Assembly: GCF_900110955.1 (NCBI RefSeq)
Contig: NZ_FOFR01000012.1
Coordinates: 1 to 64,000, forward strand
From: Lentzea xinjiangensis
GTDB lineage: Bacteria; Actinomycetota; Actinomycetes; Mycobacteriales; Pseudonocardiaceae
DNA length: 64,000 bases
Reading direction: 5' to 3'
In this document: positions 1 to 7,434 of the stretch, piece by piece
Position numbering within the stretch: the stretch's first letter is position 1
How the letters are laid out: each line of letters begins with the position of its first letter
The notes under the pieces: model-generated
Databases searched by the model: none
Told to the model about the DNA's origin: nothing
The model's input: only the letters and a program-made list of their open reading frames with translations
Program-made: the position numbers and the translations under genes

Positions 1-210
1 GACCGGTGTGCGGGCGGGGCTGCGGTGCGGACGTGAGCTGCGATCGGCCAGACCCGCGTCGCCTTCACAGCGGTGCCGGGCCAGCCACTTGTGCACGGTG
101 GCACGGGAGATACCGAGCTGCTCGGCGATGCACGCCGGTGACCACCCGGCCGCGCGGCGGGTCACGATCAGCCTGCGGGCATGGATCGTGGTGCGGGCGT
201 TACTGTGCAC
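1..210 (-). CDS. IS481-type transposase, N-terminal part (cut by window edge)
   Basis: Read on the minus strand from a GTG at 210, 70 codons stay open to base 1. The peptide is a helix-turn-helix domain (AGWSPACIAEQLGISRATVHKW, about residues 21-42) followed by ARHRCEGDAGLADRSSRPH. This is the usual start of IS481/IS3-like transposases ahead of a DDE domain, which would lie outside the window. A GGAGG sits about 9 nt upstream of the GTG. Whether the gene is intact cannot be seen. Family assignment rests on the motif pattern only. Confidence 0.8.
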   Translation of the reverse strand, partial: MHSNARTTIHARRLIVTRRAAGWSPACIAEQLGISRATVHKWLARHRCEGDAGLADRSSRPHRSPARTPV

Positions 211-317
211 GCGAGGACCTCCGTGTGCCGATGGGATGCGTCAGACACATCCACTCCGCCCGGAGGTCCTCCCATGTTCAACCCGACACGCCGTCAACAA
301 CCTGATTAGTCACTACA
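1..317 (-). mobile_element. Left-truncated insertion sequence, IS481-like, upstream end
   Basis: The transposase start at 210 is preceded, on the minus strand, by about 107 nt without a gene, and the element end is probably near 317. There the minus strand reads TGTAGTGACTAATCAGG; a TGT terminus is typical of this family. The other end, its inverted repeat and the target duplication are outside the window, so the boundary is tentative. Confidence 0.5.
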
Positions 318-366
318 GCTAGGGCGCCTCCCGTGAGTCTCGTCCGTGATAGTCGCGGCCGAGGGC

Positions 367-435
367 CCGGAGGCGGCACGGCCGCAACGCCCGAATACGC
401 CCGGTATGAGGGCGTCGCGGCGGCACCGCCTCCGG
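367..435. repeat. Long imperfect palindrome between IS end and membrane gene
   Basis: Bases 367-392 and 410-435 are inverted copies, with 22 of 26 positions pairing. The 17-nt centre contains a further ATAC/GTAT pairing. The palindrome is flanked by similar direct sequences beginning CCGTGA at 331 and 445. It may be an interspersed extragenic palindrome or the terminator of the gene ending at 481. A short open frame through it (from 333) looks non-coding. The rest of 318-480 holds nothing else recognisable. Confidence 0.6.
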
Positions 436-480
436 AACTCCCGCCCGTGACTCTCATCGAACGGACTCGCGGGACAGGCC

Positions 481-888
481 CTAGGCGCCGGTCGTCGAGC
501 CCGGCCGCAGGATCATCAGCACGGTGACCGTCGCCCACAGGAGGTTGAAGATCCCCGTGTACATCGCCAGGTGCTTGACGTCCTTGGTCCTGATGGCCTT
601 CTCCTGGCCCGGCAGGACCTTCAGGGCCAGCACGAACGCCGCGGCGGTGGTGAGCGCGATCGACACGACCACCCAGGGGTGGCCGGTCACGCCCATCACG
701 CCGGCCGTCGCGAAGCCGAAGACCGGCACCGAGACGCCGATCAGCGCGTAGACGCGGCAGATCCGGTGCAGCAGCTCGGGGTTGCCGCCGTCGCGGACGG
801 CCTTGGGGAACATGCTGGCGGCGACCGTGACCGGGCCGATGGCGATGATGGCGGCGAGGACGTGCAGCGAGAGGAACAGCTTGCTCAC
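481..888 (-). CDS. Small integral membrane protein (DUF2269-like)
   Basis: This is a 135-residue protein starting VSKLFLSLHVLAAIIAIGP, with about four hydrophobic segments (near residues 5-25, 45-68, 75-97 and 112-132). The layout resembles the DUF2269 family of predicted membrane proteins of unknown function. The GTG start overlaps the stop of the upstream DJ-1 gene by 4 nt (GTGA), so the two are probably translationally coupled and share an mRNA. A longer frame upstream exists but reads through the neighbour and is rejected. The family call is tentative; membrane location is clear. Confidence 0.7.
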   Translation of the reverse strand: MSKLFLSLHVLAAIIAIGPVTVAASMFPKAVRDGGNPELLHRICRVYALIGVSVPVFGFATAGVMGVTGHPWVVVSIALTTAAAFVLALKVLPGQEKAIRTKDVKHLAMYTGIFNLLWATVTVLMILRPGSTTGA

Positions 889-1475
889 GCCGCGCTCCAG
901 ACCGTGCCGCGGCGCTCGTGGGCGAAGACCTGCTCGACCTCGAAGGCCTTCCGGGAGCCGGACTCCCGTTCGACCAGCCACAGGCCCAGGTCCACGCCGG
1001 AGGTCACGCCGGAGGCCGTGACCAGGTCGCCGTCCACGACGATGCGGGCGGGGACCGCCGTGACGCCGTAGCTCGCGAGCACCTCCAGGCCGAGGTGGTT
1101 GGTCGTGGCGGTGCGGCCGCCGAGCAGGCCCGCCATCGCGAGCGCCAGCGAGCCGCCGCAGACGGTCGCCACGGTGAGGCCCCGCCGGTCGAGCGCCCGC
1201 CGCATCGGCTCGGCGAGGGTCGTCGCCGCCTTGGCGAGCAGGACGAGGATCTCGTCCTCCTCCCGCGCCGCCGCGCCGGGGACGAGCACGAGGCCGTCCC
1301 GCTCCGGGTCGAGCCGGGCCGTCGCCCGCAGGGAGATCCCGATCCCGCTCTCCACCTCGCGCGGCCCCTCGGCGGTCACCAGTTCGGCCCGCATCCCTCC
1401 CGCCAGCAACGTCTCGTACGGCCCGATCGCGTCCAACGGGTCGAACCCGTCGAACAACACCACCTGAGCGAACAT
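885..1475 (-). CDS. DJ-1/PfpI family protein
   Basis: This is a 196-residue single-domain protein. It begins MFAQVVLFDGFDPLDAIGPYE, typical of the DJ-1/PfpI glutamine-amidotransferase-like fold. The nucleophile elbow is visible as ATVCGGSLALAMAGLL, with Cys near residue 107. Such proteins include isonitrile hydratases and stress proteins; the substrate cannot be read from sequence. The ATG has a purine-rich GAGGAGGGGCGG just upstream. It is divergent from a GlxA-type regulator (1582) that carries the same domain, which suggests regulator and enzyme act together. The membrane gene downstream is coupled by a 4-nt overlap. Confidence 0.85.
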   Translation of the reverse strand: MFAQVVLFDGFDPLDAIGPYETLLAGGMRAELVTAEGPREVESGIGISLRATARLDPERDGLVLVPGAAAREEDEILVLLAKAATTLAEPMRRALDRRGLTVATVCGGSLALAMAGLLGGRTATTNHLGLEVLASYGVTAVPARIVVDGDLVTASGVTSGVDLGLWLVERESGSRKAFEVEQVFAHERRGTVWSAA

Positions 1476-1581
1476 CCGCCCCTCCTCCTGTCGTCGATCA
1501 AGACGGTAGGAGCGGCGGCCGTCGCACGGTACTGGCTGGAATGCCATGTTCCAACGGATTCTCGCCAGGTACGGTGGAGGT

Positions 1582-2508
1582 GTGCACGAGGTGGCCGTGG
1601 TGGCGATGGACAGCGTCGTCCCGTTCGACTTCGGGGTGCCGCTCGACACCTTCGCCTGGACCGGGCGGTACCGCGTCCGGGTGTGCGGTCCGAGGAGGAC
1701 GGTCAGGTCCGAGCTGTTCGAGATCAAGGTCCCGCACGGCCTGGACCTGCTGTCCGAAGTGGACACCATCGTGCTGCCCGGTCACGACCCGGACCTGGCC
1801 GTGCCGAGGCAGGTGGTCGAGGCGTTGCGGCAGGCCGCGGCGAGGGGCACGCGGATTGCGTCGATCTGCACGGGCGCGTTCGCCTTCGCGGCCACCGGGC
1901 TGCTGGACGGGCTGAGGGCCACGACGCACTGGCGGGGCGCGCGGGAGCTGGCGGCGCGGTTCCCGTCCGTCGAGGTCGACCCGGACGTGCTCTACGTCGA
2001 CAACGGGCAGTTCCTGACGTCCGCCGGTGCCGCGGCGGGGCTCGACCTGTGCCTGCACATGATCCGGCACGACCACGGCTCCGCGGTGGCCGCTGACGCG
2101 GCGCGGATGGCCGTCATGCCGCTGGAGAGAGAAGGCGGGCAGGCGCAGTTCATCGTGACGCCGCCCGCGACGCCCCAGGGGGCGGAGCTCGAACCGCTGC
2201 TGCGGTGGATGGAGGCCAACGCCGGGCGGGACCTGACGCTCGCGGACGTCGCGGAACACGCCGGCATGAGCACGCGGACGTTGAACCGGCGGTTCCGCGA
2301 GCAGACCGGGACGACGCCGTTGCAGTGGCTGCACCGGGCGCGGGTGCGCCAGGCGCAGCACCTGCTGGAGACGACCAAGGACTCGGTGGAGCTGATCGCG
2401 AGCAAGGTCGGGTTCGGGTCGGCCACGGCGTTCCGCGACAGGTTCAAGCGGATCGCCGGGACCTCACCGCAGAGCTACCGGACGGCGTTCCAGGGCTGCC
2501 GCAGCTAA
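1582..2508 (+). CDS. GlxA-type transcriptional regulator (DJ-1 domain + AraC HTH)
   Basis: The N-terminal half (VHEVAVVAMDSVVPFDFGVP..., with ICTGAFAFAATGLLDG at the elbow) is a DJ-1/PfpI-like domain. The C-terminal 100 residues are an AraC-type double helix-turn-helix ending KVGFGSATAFRDRFKRIAGTSPQSYR. This architecture defines GlxA-like regulators, which sense small metabolites. The family usually starts just before the first beta strand, favouring GTG 1582; an in-frame ATG at 1546 would add 12 residues. It is divergent from the DJ-1 enzyme gene, so it probably controls the shared 1476-1581 region. The effector is unknown. Confidence 0.88.
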   Translation: MHEVAVVAMDSVVPFDFGVPLDTFAWTGRYRVRVCGPRRTVRSELFEIKVPHGLDLLSEVDTIVLPGHDPDLAVPRQVVEALRQAAARGTRIASICTGAFAFAATGLLDGLRATTHWRGARELAARFPSVEVDPDVLYVDNGQFLTSAGAAAGLDLCLHMIRHDHGSAVAADAARMAVMPLEREGGQAQFIVTPPATPQGAELEPLLRWMEANAGRDLTLADVAEHAGMSTRTLNRRFREQTGTTPLQWLHRARVRQAQHLLETTKDSVELIASKVGFGSATAFRDRFKRIAGTSPQSYRTAFQGCRS

Positions 2509-2519
2509 GAGCTAGCGAA

Positions 2520-3056
2520 CTAGGGCTGCGAGTGCTCGTGCAGCAGCAGGAGCGTGTAGGCGGCGATCGACTGGGCGTCGGTGATCTCGCCCTTGGCGAT
2601 CATCGCCTCGAACTCGGCGCGGGGGAACCACGCCGAGCGCATGTCCTGCTCCTCTGGCTCCCGCTCGTGGAAGCCCTCGGTGAGCCCGGTGGCGAGGAAC
2701 ACGCGGCCGCGCTGCGACGTCATGCCGGGCGCGACGTCGAGGAGGCCGAGCTCGATCATCTCGCCGGCGCGCAGCCCGGTCTCCTCGCGCAGCTCGCGCC
2801 GCGCCAGCTCCAGCGGGTCGGAGTCGGCGCGGTCGGGTGCGGTGCCCTGGGGGAACTCCCAGCGGCGCAGCCCGAGCGGGTAGCGGAACTGCTCGACGAG
2901 GCGGATGCGCTCGCCGTCGAGCGGGATGACCAGTGCGTAGTCGGGCTTGTCAACGACGCCGTAGATGCCTTGAGTGCCGTCCGCGCGCCGGATCGGGTCC
3001 TCGCGAACGGTCATCCACGGGTTTGCGTACACCTGACGGGTGCCGAGGCTTTCCAC
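2520..3056 (-). CDS. Nudix hydrolase, ADP-ribose pyrophosphatase-like
   Basis: This is a 178-residue protein containing the Nudix core RRELREETGL within WEFPQGTAPDRADSDPLELA, where the usual early Glu of the motif is not at its standard spacing. The N-terminal strand region (TRQVYANPWMTVREDPIRR) and the GMTSQRGRVFLATGL stretch are typical of ADP-ribose or nucleoside-diphosphate-sugar pyrophosphatases. It would hydrolyse ADP-ribose-type substrates in the cytosol. GTG 3056 is the first credible start; longer frames run into nucS. It converges with the GlxA-type gene and diverges from nucS, with 54 nt between starts. Confidence 0.85.
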   Translation of the reverse strand: MESLGTRQVYANPWMTVREDPIRRADGTQGIYGVVDKPDYALVIPLDGERIRLVEQFRYPLGLRRWEFPQGTAPDRADSDPLELARRELREETGLRAGEMIELGLLDVAPGMTSQRGRVFLATGLTEGFHEREPEEQDMRSAWFPRAEFEAMIAKGEITDAQSIAAYTLLLLHEHSQP

Positions 3057-3110
3057 GGCACGGACCGTACCTAACGCCCGCTCGCCGGACTCACCCCGTA
3101 GCCTGTCGCG

Positions 3111-3770
3111 GTGCGTCTCGTCATCGCTCGCTGCCAGGTCGACTACGTAGGACGACTCACCGCCCATCTGCCGATGGCCCAGCGCTTGCTGCTCATCAAG
3201 GCCGATGGCTCGGTGTCGATCCACTCCGACGACCGCGCGTACAAGCCGTTGAACTGGATGAGCCCTCCCTGCTGGCTCATCGAGGACCCGGACATCTGGA
3301 CGGTGCAGAACAAGGCGGGGGAGAAGCTGATCATCACCCTCGACGAGGTGCTGCACGACTCCAAGCACGAGCTCGGCCCGGAACCGGGCCTGCGCAAGGA
3401 CGGTGTCGAGGCCGACCTGCAGAAGCTGCTGGCCGAGCACGTGACGACCCTGGGCGACGGCTGGACGCTGGTGCGCCGCGAGTTCCCGACCCCGATCGGC
3501 CCGGTCGACCTGATGTGCCGCGACGACGCGGGCGCGTCGGTGGCCGTGGAGATCAAGCGCCGCGGCGAGATCGACGGCGTCGAGCAGCTCACCCGGTACC
3601 TGGAGCTGCTCAACCGCGACCCGCTGCTGGCTCCGGTGCGGGGCGTGTTCGCGGCGCAGCAGATCAAGCCGCAGGCGCGGACGCTGGCCGAGGACCGCGG
3701 GATCCGGTGCGTGGTGCTCGACTACGACGCGTTGCGCGGGATCGAGCCGGACGAGTTCCGCCTGTTCTGA
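3111..3770 (+). CDS. nucS: Endonuclease NucS/EndoMS (mismatch-specific)
   Basis: This 219-residue protein matches the NucS/EndoMS family along its length. The N-terminal dimerisation/DNA-binding part starts [17 protein letters not shown] RecB-like nuclease part carries [19 protein letters not shown], giving the D...ExK catalytic motif near residues 139-154, and is followed by QLTRYLELL. NucS cleaves both strands at mismatches and provides mismatch repair in actinobacteria, which lack MutS/MutL. The C-terminal DEFRLF resembles the sliding-clamp-binding tail of the family. GTG 3111 is the natural start. The stop abuts that of the small minus-strand gene (TGATCA). Confidence 0.95.
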   Translation: MRLVIARCQVDYVGRLTAHLPMAQRLLLIKADGSVSIHSDDRAYKPLNWMSPPCWLIEDPDIWTVQNKAGEKLIITLDEVLHDSKHELGPEPGLRKDGVEADLQKLLAEHVTTLGDGWTLVRREFPTPIGPVDLMCRDDAGASVAVEIKRRGEIDGVEQLTRYLELLNRDPLLAPVRGVFAAQQIKPQARTLAEDRGIRCVVLDYDALRGIEPDEFRLF

Positions 3771-3974
3771 TCAGCCCTCGAACAGGCCGATGGCCTGGAT
3801 CGCCGCCGAGAGCGAGTAGTCGGGGCGGGAGCTTTCGTAGGCGAGCTTGACCGCCCACATCGGCCTGCCCGCTACGAGCAGGTCCGTGATTTCCGCGAGC
3901 GTGTCGTCGGACAGCGACTCCAGCAACGCCAGCGCCGCGTCCTCGTGCTCGCCTCGCGGGGCGGACTCCGTCAT
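3771..3974 (-). CDS. Small conserved-looking acidic protein, function unknown
   Basis: This is a 67-residue protein rich in Ala, Leu, Asp and Glu (MTESAPRGEHEDAALALLES...). It is predicted to be largely helical, with no membrane segment and no cysteines. Its stop is directly adjacent to the nucS stop in convergent orientation. Codon use is like the neighbours, which supports a real gene. Function is not recognisable; it could be a small DNA-repair or metabolic accessory, but nothing in the sequence says so. Confidence 0.6.
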   Translation of the reverse strand: MTESAPRGEHEDAALALLESLSDDTLAEITDLLVAGRPMWAVKLAYESSRPDYSLSAAIQAIGLFEG

Positions 3975-4058
3975 GCCGTGAGTCTCGGTGAACCAGCGGT
4001 CCGCCGCACCCGATTTCCCGGCTCCGGCTTCAGCGAGCGCCCCAGCTCACACCGTGGT

Positions 4059-4072
4059 TTCGTGATCACGAA
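4059..4072. promoter_or_regulatory. Perfect 14-bp palindrome upstream of symporter
   Basis: TTCGTGATCACGAA is a perfect palindrome about 86 nt before the symporter GTG at 4158, in the 183-nt gap between the small minus-strand gene and the symporter. Its position and symmetry suit a dimeric repressor operator. No regulator gene is adjacent. Confidence 0.4.
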
Positions 4073-4157
4073 CACGGGGTACGAACCGACGCACCCGGAG
4101 TAACGTTCCCTCCTGGTCGGTCATGTTCGACTTTGTTTGAGTCTTGGGAGGTGGGCG

Positions 4158-5855
4158 GTGTCGGTGTCGGTGGTGGCCGAGGCGGACCTGCGGCTTGACG
4201 CGGGACCGATCGACTACGCGTTGCTCGTCATCTACTTCGTGGTCGTGCTCGGCATCGGGGTGATGGCGCGACGATCCGTCTCGTCCAGCCTCGACTTCCT
4301 GCTCTCCGGGCGGTCGCTGCCGGCGTGGGTCACCGGTCTCGCGTTCATCTCCGCGAACCTCGGCGCGCTCGAGCTGATGGGCATGACGGCGAACGGCGCG
4401 CAGTACGGCATGGCGACTGTGCACTACTACTGGATCGGCGCCATCCCCGCGATGGTGTTCCTCGGTCTGGTGATGATGCCGTTCTACTACGGCTCCAAGG
4501 TGCGCAGCGTTCCCGAGTTCATGCGCCGGCGGTTCGGCAAGCCGGCTCACCTCGTCAACGCCATCAGCTTCGCCGTCGCGCAGGTCCTGATCGCGGGCAT
4601 CAACCTGTTCGCGCTCGCGGTGATCATCGACGCGCTGCTCGGGTGGCCGTTGCCGGTGTCCATCGTGGTCGCGGCGGTCGTCGTGCTCGCGTACACGACG
4701 CTGGGCGGCCTGTCCGCCGCCATCTACAACGAGGTGCTGCAGTTCTTCGTCATCGTGGCCGCGCTGGCGCCGCTCACGATCGTCGGCCTGATCAAGGTCG
4801 GCGGCTGGCAGGGGATCGTCGAGAAGGTCACGGACCAGGAGCAGCTCAGCGCCTGGCCCGCGACGGAGCTGACCGGCATCAACAGTCCGGTGTGGAGTGT
4901 CATCGGGCTGGTGTTCGGTCTCGGCTTCGTGCTGTCGTTCGGCTACTGGACGACGAACTTCGCCGAGGTCCAGCGCGCGATGAGCGCCAAGTCGATGTCG
5001 GCGGCCAAGCGCACGCCGATCATCGGCGCCTACCCCAAGGCGCTGATCCCGGCGATCATCATCATCCCCGGCATCATCGCCGCGCTGATCGTGCCGGAGA
5101 TGGCCCAGCTCAAGGCCGGTGCCGCCGGTGACGGCGTGGACTACAACGACGTGCTGCCGCTGCTCATGCGCGACCTGCTGCCCAACGGCATCCTCGGCAT
5201 CGCCATCACTGGTCTGCTGGCGAGCTTCATGGCCGGTGTGGCGGCGAACGTCAGCTCGTTCAACACCGTCTTCACGTACGACCTGTGGCAGGACTACGTG
5301 AAGAAGGACCGCCCGGACGAGTACTACCTGCGTGTGGGCCGTCTGGCCACGGTCGGCGCGTGCGTGCTGGCCATCGGCACGGCGTTCATCGCCGCGGCGC
5401 TCGGCGGGTCCAACATCATGGACTACATCCAGGCGCTGTTCTCGTTCTTCAACGCGCCGCTGTTCGCGACCTTCATCCTCGGCATGTTCTGGAAGCGGAT
5501 GACGCCGACCGCGGGCTGGGTCGGTCTGCTCGCGGGCACGTTCACCGCGATCTTCATCTACGTGATCTCGGAGCCGTCGTTCGGCATCGAGCTGCTGGAG
5601 CTGCCCGGCCAGGGCGCGAGCTTCCTCGGCGCGGGTCTCGCGTTCGTGGTCGACATCCTGGTGAGCGTCGCGGTCACCATGGTCACGCGGCCGAAGCCGG
5701 ACAGCGAGCTGGTCGGGCTGGTCTACAGCTTGACGCCCAAGGAGGACAGGGCGCACTCCACCACCGGTGAGGACGCGGGCTGGTACCGCTCGCCCGCCCT
5801 GCTCGGCGGTGGAGTGCTGGCCCTGACGACCGTTCTCTACTTCATCTTCGGCTGA
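4158..5855 (+). CDS. Sodium:solute symporter (SSS family)
   Basis: This is a 565-residue polytopic membrane protein with about 14 hydrophobic segments. It shows the SSS signature around SLDFLLSGRSLPAWVTGLAFISANLGALELMGM and the G-rich TTLGGLSAAIYNEVLQFF segment. The family couples Na+ influx to uptake of sugars, amino acids, organic acids or similar; the SGLT-like ELMGM region suggests a sugar-type relative, but the substrate is not determined. GTG 4158 is chosen because GGGAGG lies 6 nt before it; a TTG at 4137 is unlikely. The next gene follows after 11 nt, so it is probably an operon. Confidence 0.88.
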   Translation: MSVSVVAEADLRLDAGPIDYALLVIYFVVVLGIGVMARRSVSSSLDFLLSGRSLPAWVTGLAFISANLGALELMGMTANGAQYGMATVHYYWIGAIPAMVFLGLVMMPFYYGSKVRSVPEFMRRRFGKPAHLVNAISFAVAQVLIAGINLFALAVIIDALLGWPLPVSIVVAAVVVLAYTTLGGLSAAIYNEVLQFFVIVAALAPLTIVGLIKVGGWQGIVEKVTDQEQLSAWPATELTGINSPVWSVIGLVFGLGFVLSFGYWTTNFAEVQRAMSAKSMSAAKRTPIIGAYPKALIPAIIIIPGIIAALIVPEMAQLKAGAAGDGVDYNDVLPLLMRDLLPNGILGIAITGLLASFMAGVAANVSSFNTVFTYDLWQDYVKKDRPDEYYLRVGRLATVGACVLAIGTAFIAAALGGSNIMDYIQALFSFFNAPLFATFILGMFWKRMTPTAGWVGLLAGTFTAIFIYVISEPSFGIELLELPGQGASFLGAGLAFVVDILVSVAVTMVTRPKPDSELVGLVYSLTPKEDRAHSTTGEDAGWYRSPALLGGGVLALTTVLYFIFG

Positions 5856-5866
5856 GGGAGGCCGCC

Positions 5867-6103
5867 ATGAGGTTGTTCGACCTGCGATTGATCATCGCGT
5901 TCCTCTTCGGCCTGTACGGCGTTGTACTGGTCGTCGTCGGACTGGGTTTCACATCGGACGAGGACCTGCGGAAGGCCGAAGGGGTCAACATCAACCTGTG
6001 GGCCGGTGTCGCCATGGCCGCGCTGGCGGCGGTGTTCGCCGCGTGGGCCATGCTGCGGCCTCAGTTCGTGGACACGGACAAGCAGCCGCTCAAGGAGCTA
6101 TGA
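5867..6103 (+). CDS. Small two-helix membrane protein, symporter partner
   Basis: This is a 78-residue protein with two hydrophobic helices (about residues 7-29 and 45-64) joined by a short polar loop, ending in a charged tail (DTDKQPLKEL). AGGGAGG precedes the ATG at 5867 and the gene starts 11 nt after the symporter stop, so it is almost certainly cotranscribed. Small two-TM proteins of this kind often accompany SSS carriers in actinobacteria. A role as an accessory subunit is inferred from position only. Confidence 0.75.
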   Translation: MRLFDLRLIIAFLFGLYGVVLVVVGLGFTSDEDLRKAEGVNINLWAGVAMAALAAVFAAWAMLRPQFVDTDKQPLKEL

Positions 6104-6298
6104 CTGCGGACGACCAGGGTAAACAGGGTTGAAGGCCTCGATCGTCCACGCGTCGAGCCAGCTGAATGCGCGGCGAATCCGGTTTCGCACGTCTCTCCTT
6201 CGGTCGGGGTCTTCACCCAGTACAGCGCCTGGATCTTCTGAATCGTTCCCGTAGCGCAGCGTGACATGTGCCACGGGCCAAGTCGGGGTACCGCCCAC
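6098..6298 (-). CDS. Possible small protein (weak)
   Basis: A 66-codon minus-strand frame from a GTG at 6298 fills most of the gap before the lipoprotein gene. It contains a compact stretch (VRNRIRRAFSWLDAWTIEAF) that looks protein-like. Third-position G/C is lower than in the neighbours and there is no clear ribosome binding site. It overlaps the end of the upstream membrane gene by 6 nt in convergent orientation. It may equally be chance. Confidence 0.3.
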   Translation of the reverse strand: MGGTPTWPVAHVTLRYGNDSEDPGAVLGEDPDRRRDVRNRIRRAFSWLDAWTIEAFNPVYPGRPQS

Positions 6299-6321
6299 GA
6301 ACGCGCGGAAAGGTCGCTACC

Positions 6322-7350
6322 GTGCACGTCGTGCCTCGTTTTCGTGCCGCCGCCGTGGTCGCCGCCGCCGCGTTGCTGATGGCCGGGTGCGCGACCGGCC
6401 CCGGTCTCGCCAAGACCAACTCGCCGCGCCGCACCGTGCAGGCGGGTGCGGAGGCGACCTCGACCGAACCGTCGGCCAAGCAGTCCACGCCCGCGCAGCC
6501 GGGCAAGCCGGTCGACCCCGCGTTCGCGGCGGAGCGACTGCGGCTGGTGAACCCGTGCGCGCTGATCGAGAAGGAGCTGCTGGAGACGGTCGGCACGCCG
6601 TCGCGGTACTCCAGCAGCAACTACACGCGCTGCTCGAACTACATGAAGGACAAGGCGGGCAAGTCGCTCAGCATCACGCTGGACATCGGCTACTCGCTGA
6701 CGTCCACGGACCTGAAGAACGCGACCAAGACGCTCGCCGGGCTGAAGAGCGGTGAGCAGAAGCTGAGCTCGTCGTGCTTCATCACCGTCGTCACGCAGGA
6801 GAGCCCCGCGCAGGCCGTGCGGATCCAGGTGAGCACCGGCACCGGCAGCGAGGCGGCCGAGCCGTGCGCGCCGGGGCGCAAGGTGCTCGAGGGCGCGGTG
6901 CGCAAGCTCAAGGGCAACCCGCAGAAGTACAACCCGTCCAAGGGCTCGCCGGTCGAGGTCGATCCGTGCGCGATCGTGGACAAGGCGACGCTCGCGCCGG
7001 TGCTCGGCGCCTCGCCGCGGGCACTGCCGTTCGGCCTGCACCAGTGCTCGTGGACCGGGCCGAGCGCGCAGATGCAGCTCGACATCAAGACGGCGCGCAT
7101 CCCGAAGGACGGCAAGTTCGACAGCAAGTCCGTCGAGGTCGACCTCGGTGGCGGCCTGAAGGGCTACCAGGCCTTCAAGGACACCTCGTACCCGAGCTGC
7201 GAGCTGATCATCGTGCGCACGAAGGACGCGAGCGACGCCGGCGAGGTCGTGGAGTTCATCGTGAGCGGCTCGAAGACGAAGGAGTTCGACCGCTGCCAGG
7301 CGACGCAGGCCTTCGCCAAGGCTGTTCTCCCCCGCCTGCCCGCTGCGTGA
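6322..7350 (+). CDS. DUF3558-like lipoprotein with two repeats
   Basis: This is a 342-residue exported lipoprotein. The signal peptide (VHVVPRFRAAAVVAAAALLM) ends in a lipobox LMAGC, giving a lipid-anchored N-terminal Cys. Two similar blocks follow: NPCALIEKELLETVG with a later TRCSNY, and DPCAIVDKATLAPVLG with a later HQCSW. Each block has the paired Cys pattern of DUF3558 lipoproteins of actinomycetes. GTG 6322 is preferred because GGAAAGG lies upstream and the signal peptide begins there. The function of this family is unknown; a surface-binding role is plausible. Confidence 0.8.
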   Translation: MHVVPRFRAAAVVAAAALLMAGCATGPGLAKTNSPRRTVQAGAEATSTEPSAKQSTPAQPGKPVDPAFAAERLRLVNPCALIEKELLETVGTPSRYSSSNYTRCSNYMKDKAGKSLSITLDIGYSLTSTDLKNATKTLAGLKSGEQKLSSSCFITVVTQESPAQAVRIQVSTGTGSEAAEPCAPGRKVLEGAVRKLKGNPQKYNPSKGSPVEVDPCAIVDKATLAPVLGASPRALPFGLHQCSWTGPSAQMQLDIKTARIPKDGKFDSKSVEVDLGGGLKGYQAFKDTSYPSCELIIVRTKDASDAGEVVEFIVSGSKTKEFDRCQATQAFAKAVLPRLPAA

Positions 7351-7408
7351 GCACGTCGCTCGGCGCGGCAGGGGCTGAAAGTTGTCCGGGTACGCGTTAG
7401 TGTCGGGG

Positions 7409-7422
7409 TTACTGGCGAGTAC
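7409..7422. promoter_or_regulatory. Operator candidate TTACY-N4-RGTA (copy 1)
   Basis: TTACTGGCGAGTAC lies 12 nt before the aldehyde dehydrogenase ATG. It is an inverted repeat TTACT-N4-AGTA with the last base mismatched. The same pattern occurs before HBDH (12793), ccr (19937) and thiolase (20516). Overlap with the initiation region would suit a repressor. Confidence 0.5.
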
Positions 7423-7434
7423 CTGGAGGGCCCC

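Noticed and set aside
333..527. Possible 64-residue plus-strand gene
   Set aside because: It lies inside a palindromic repeat and its sequence is explained by the repeat; no ribosome binding site or domain.
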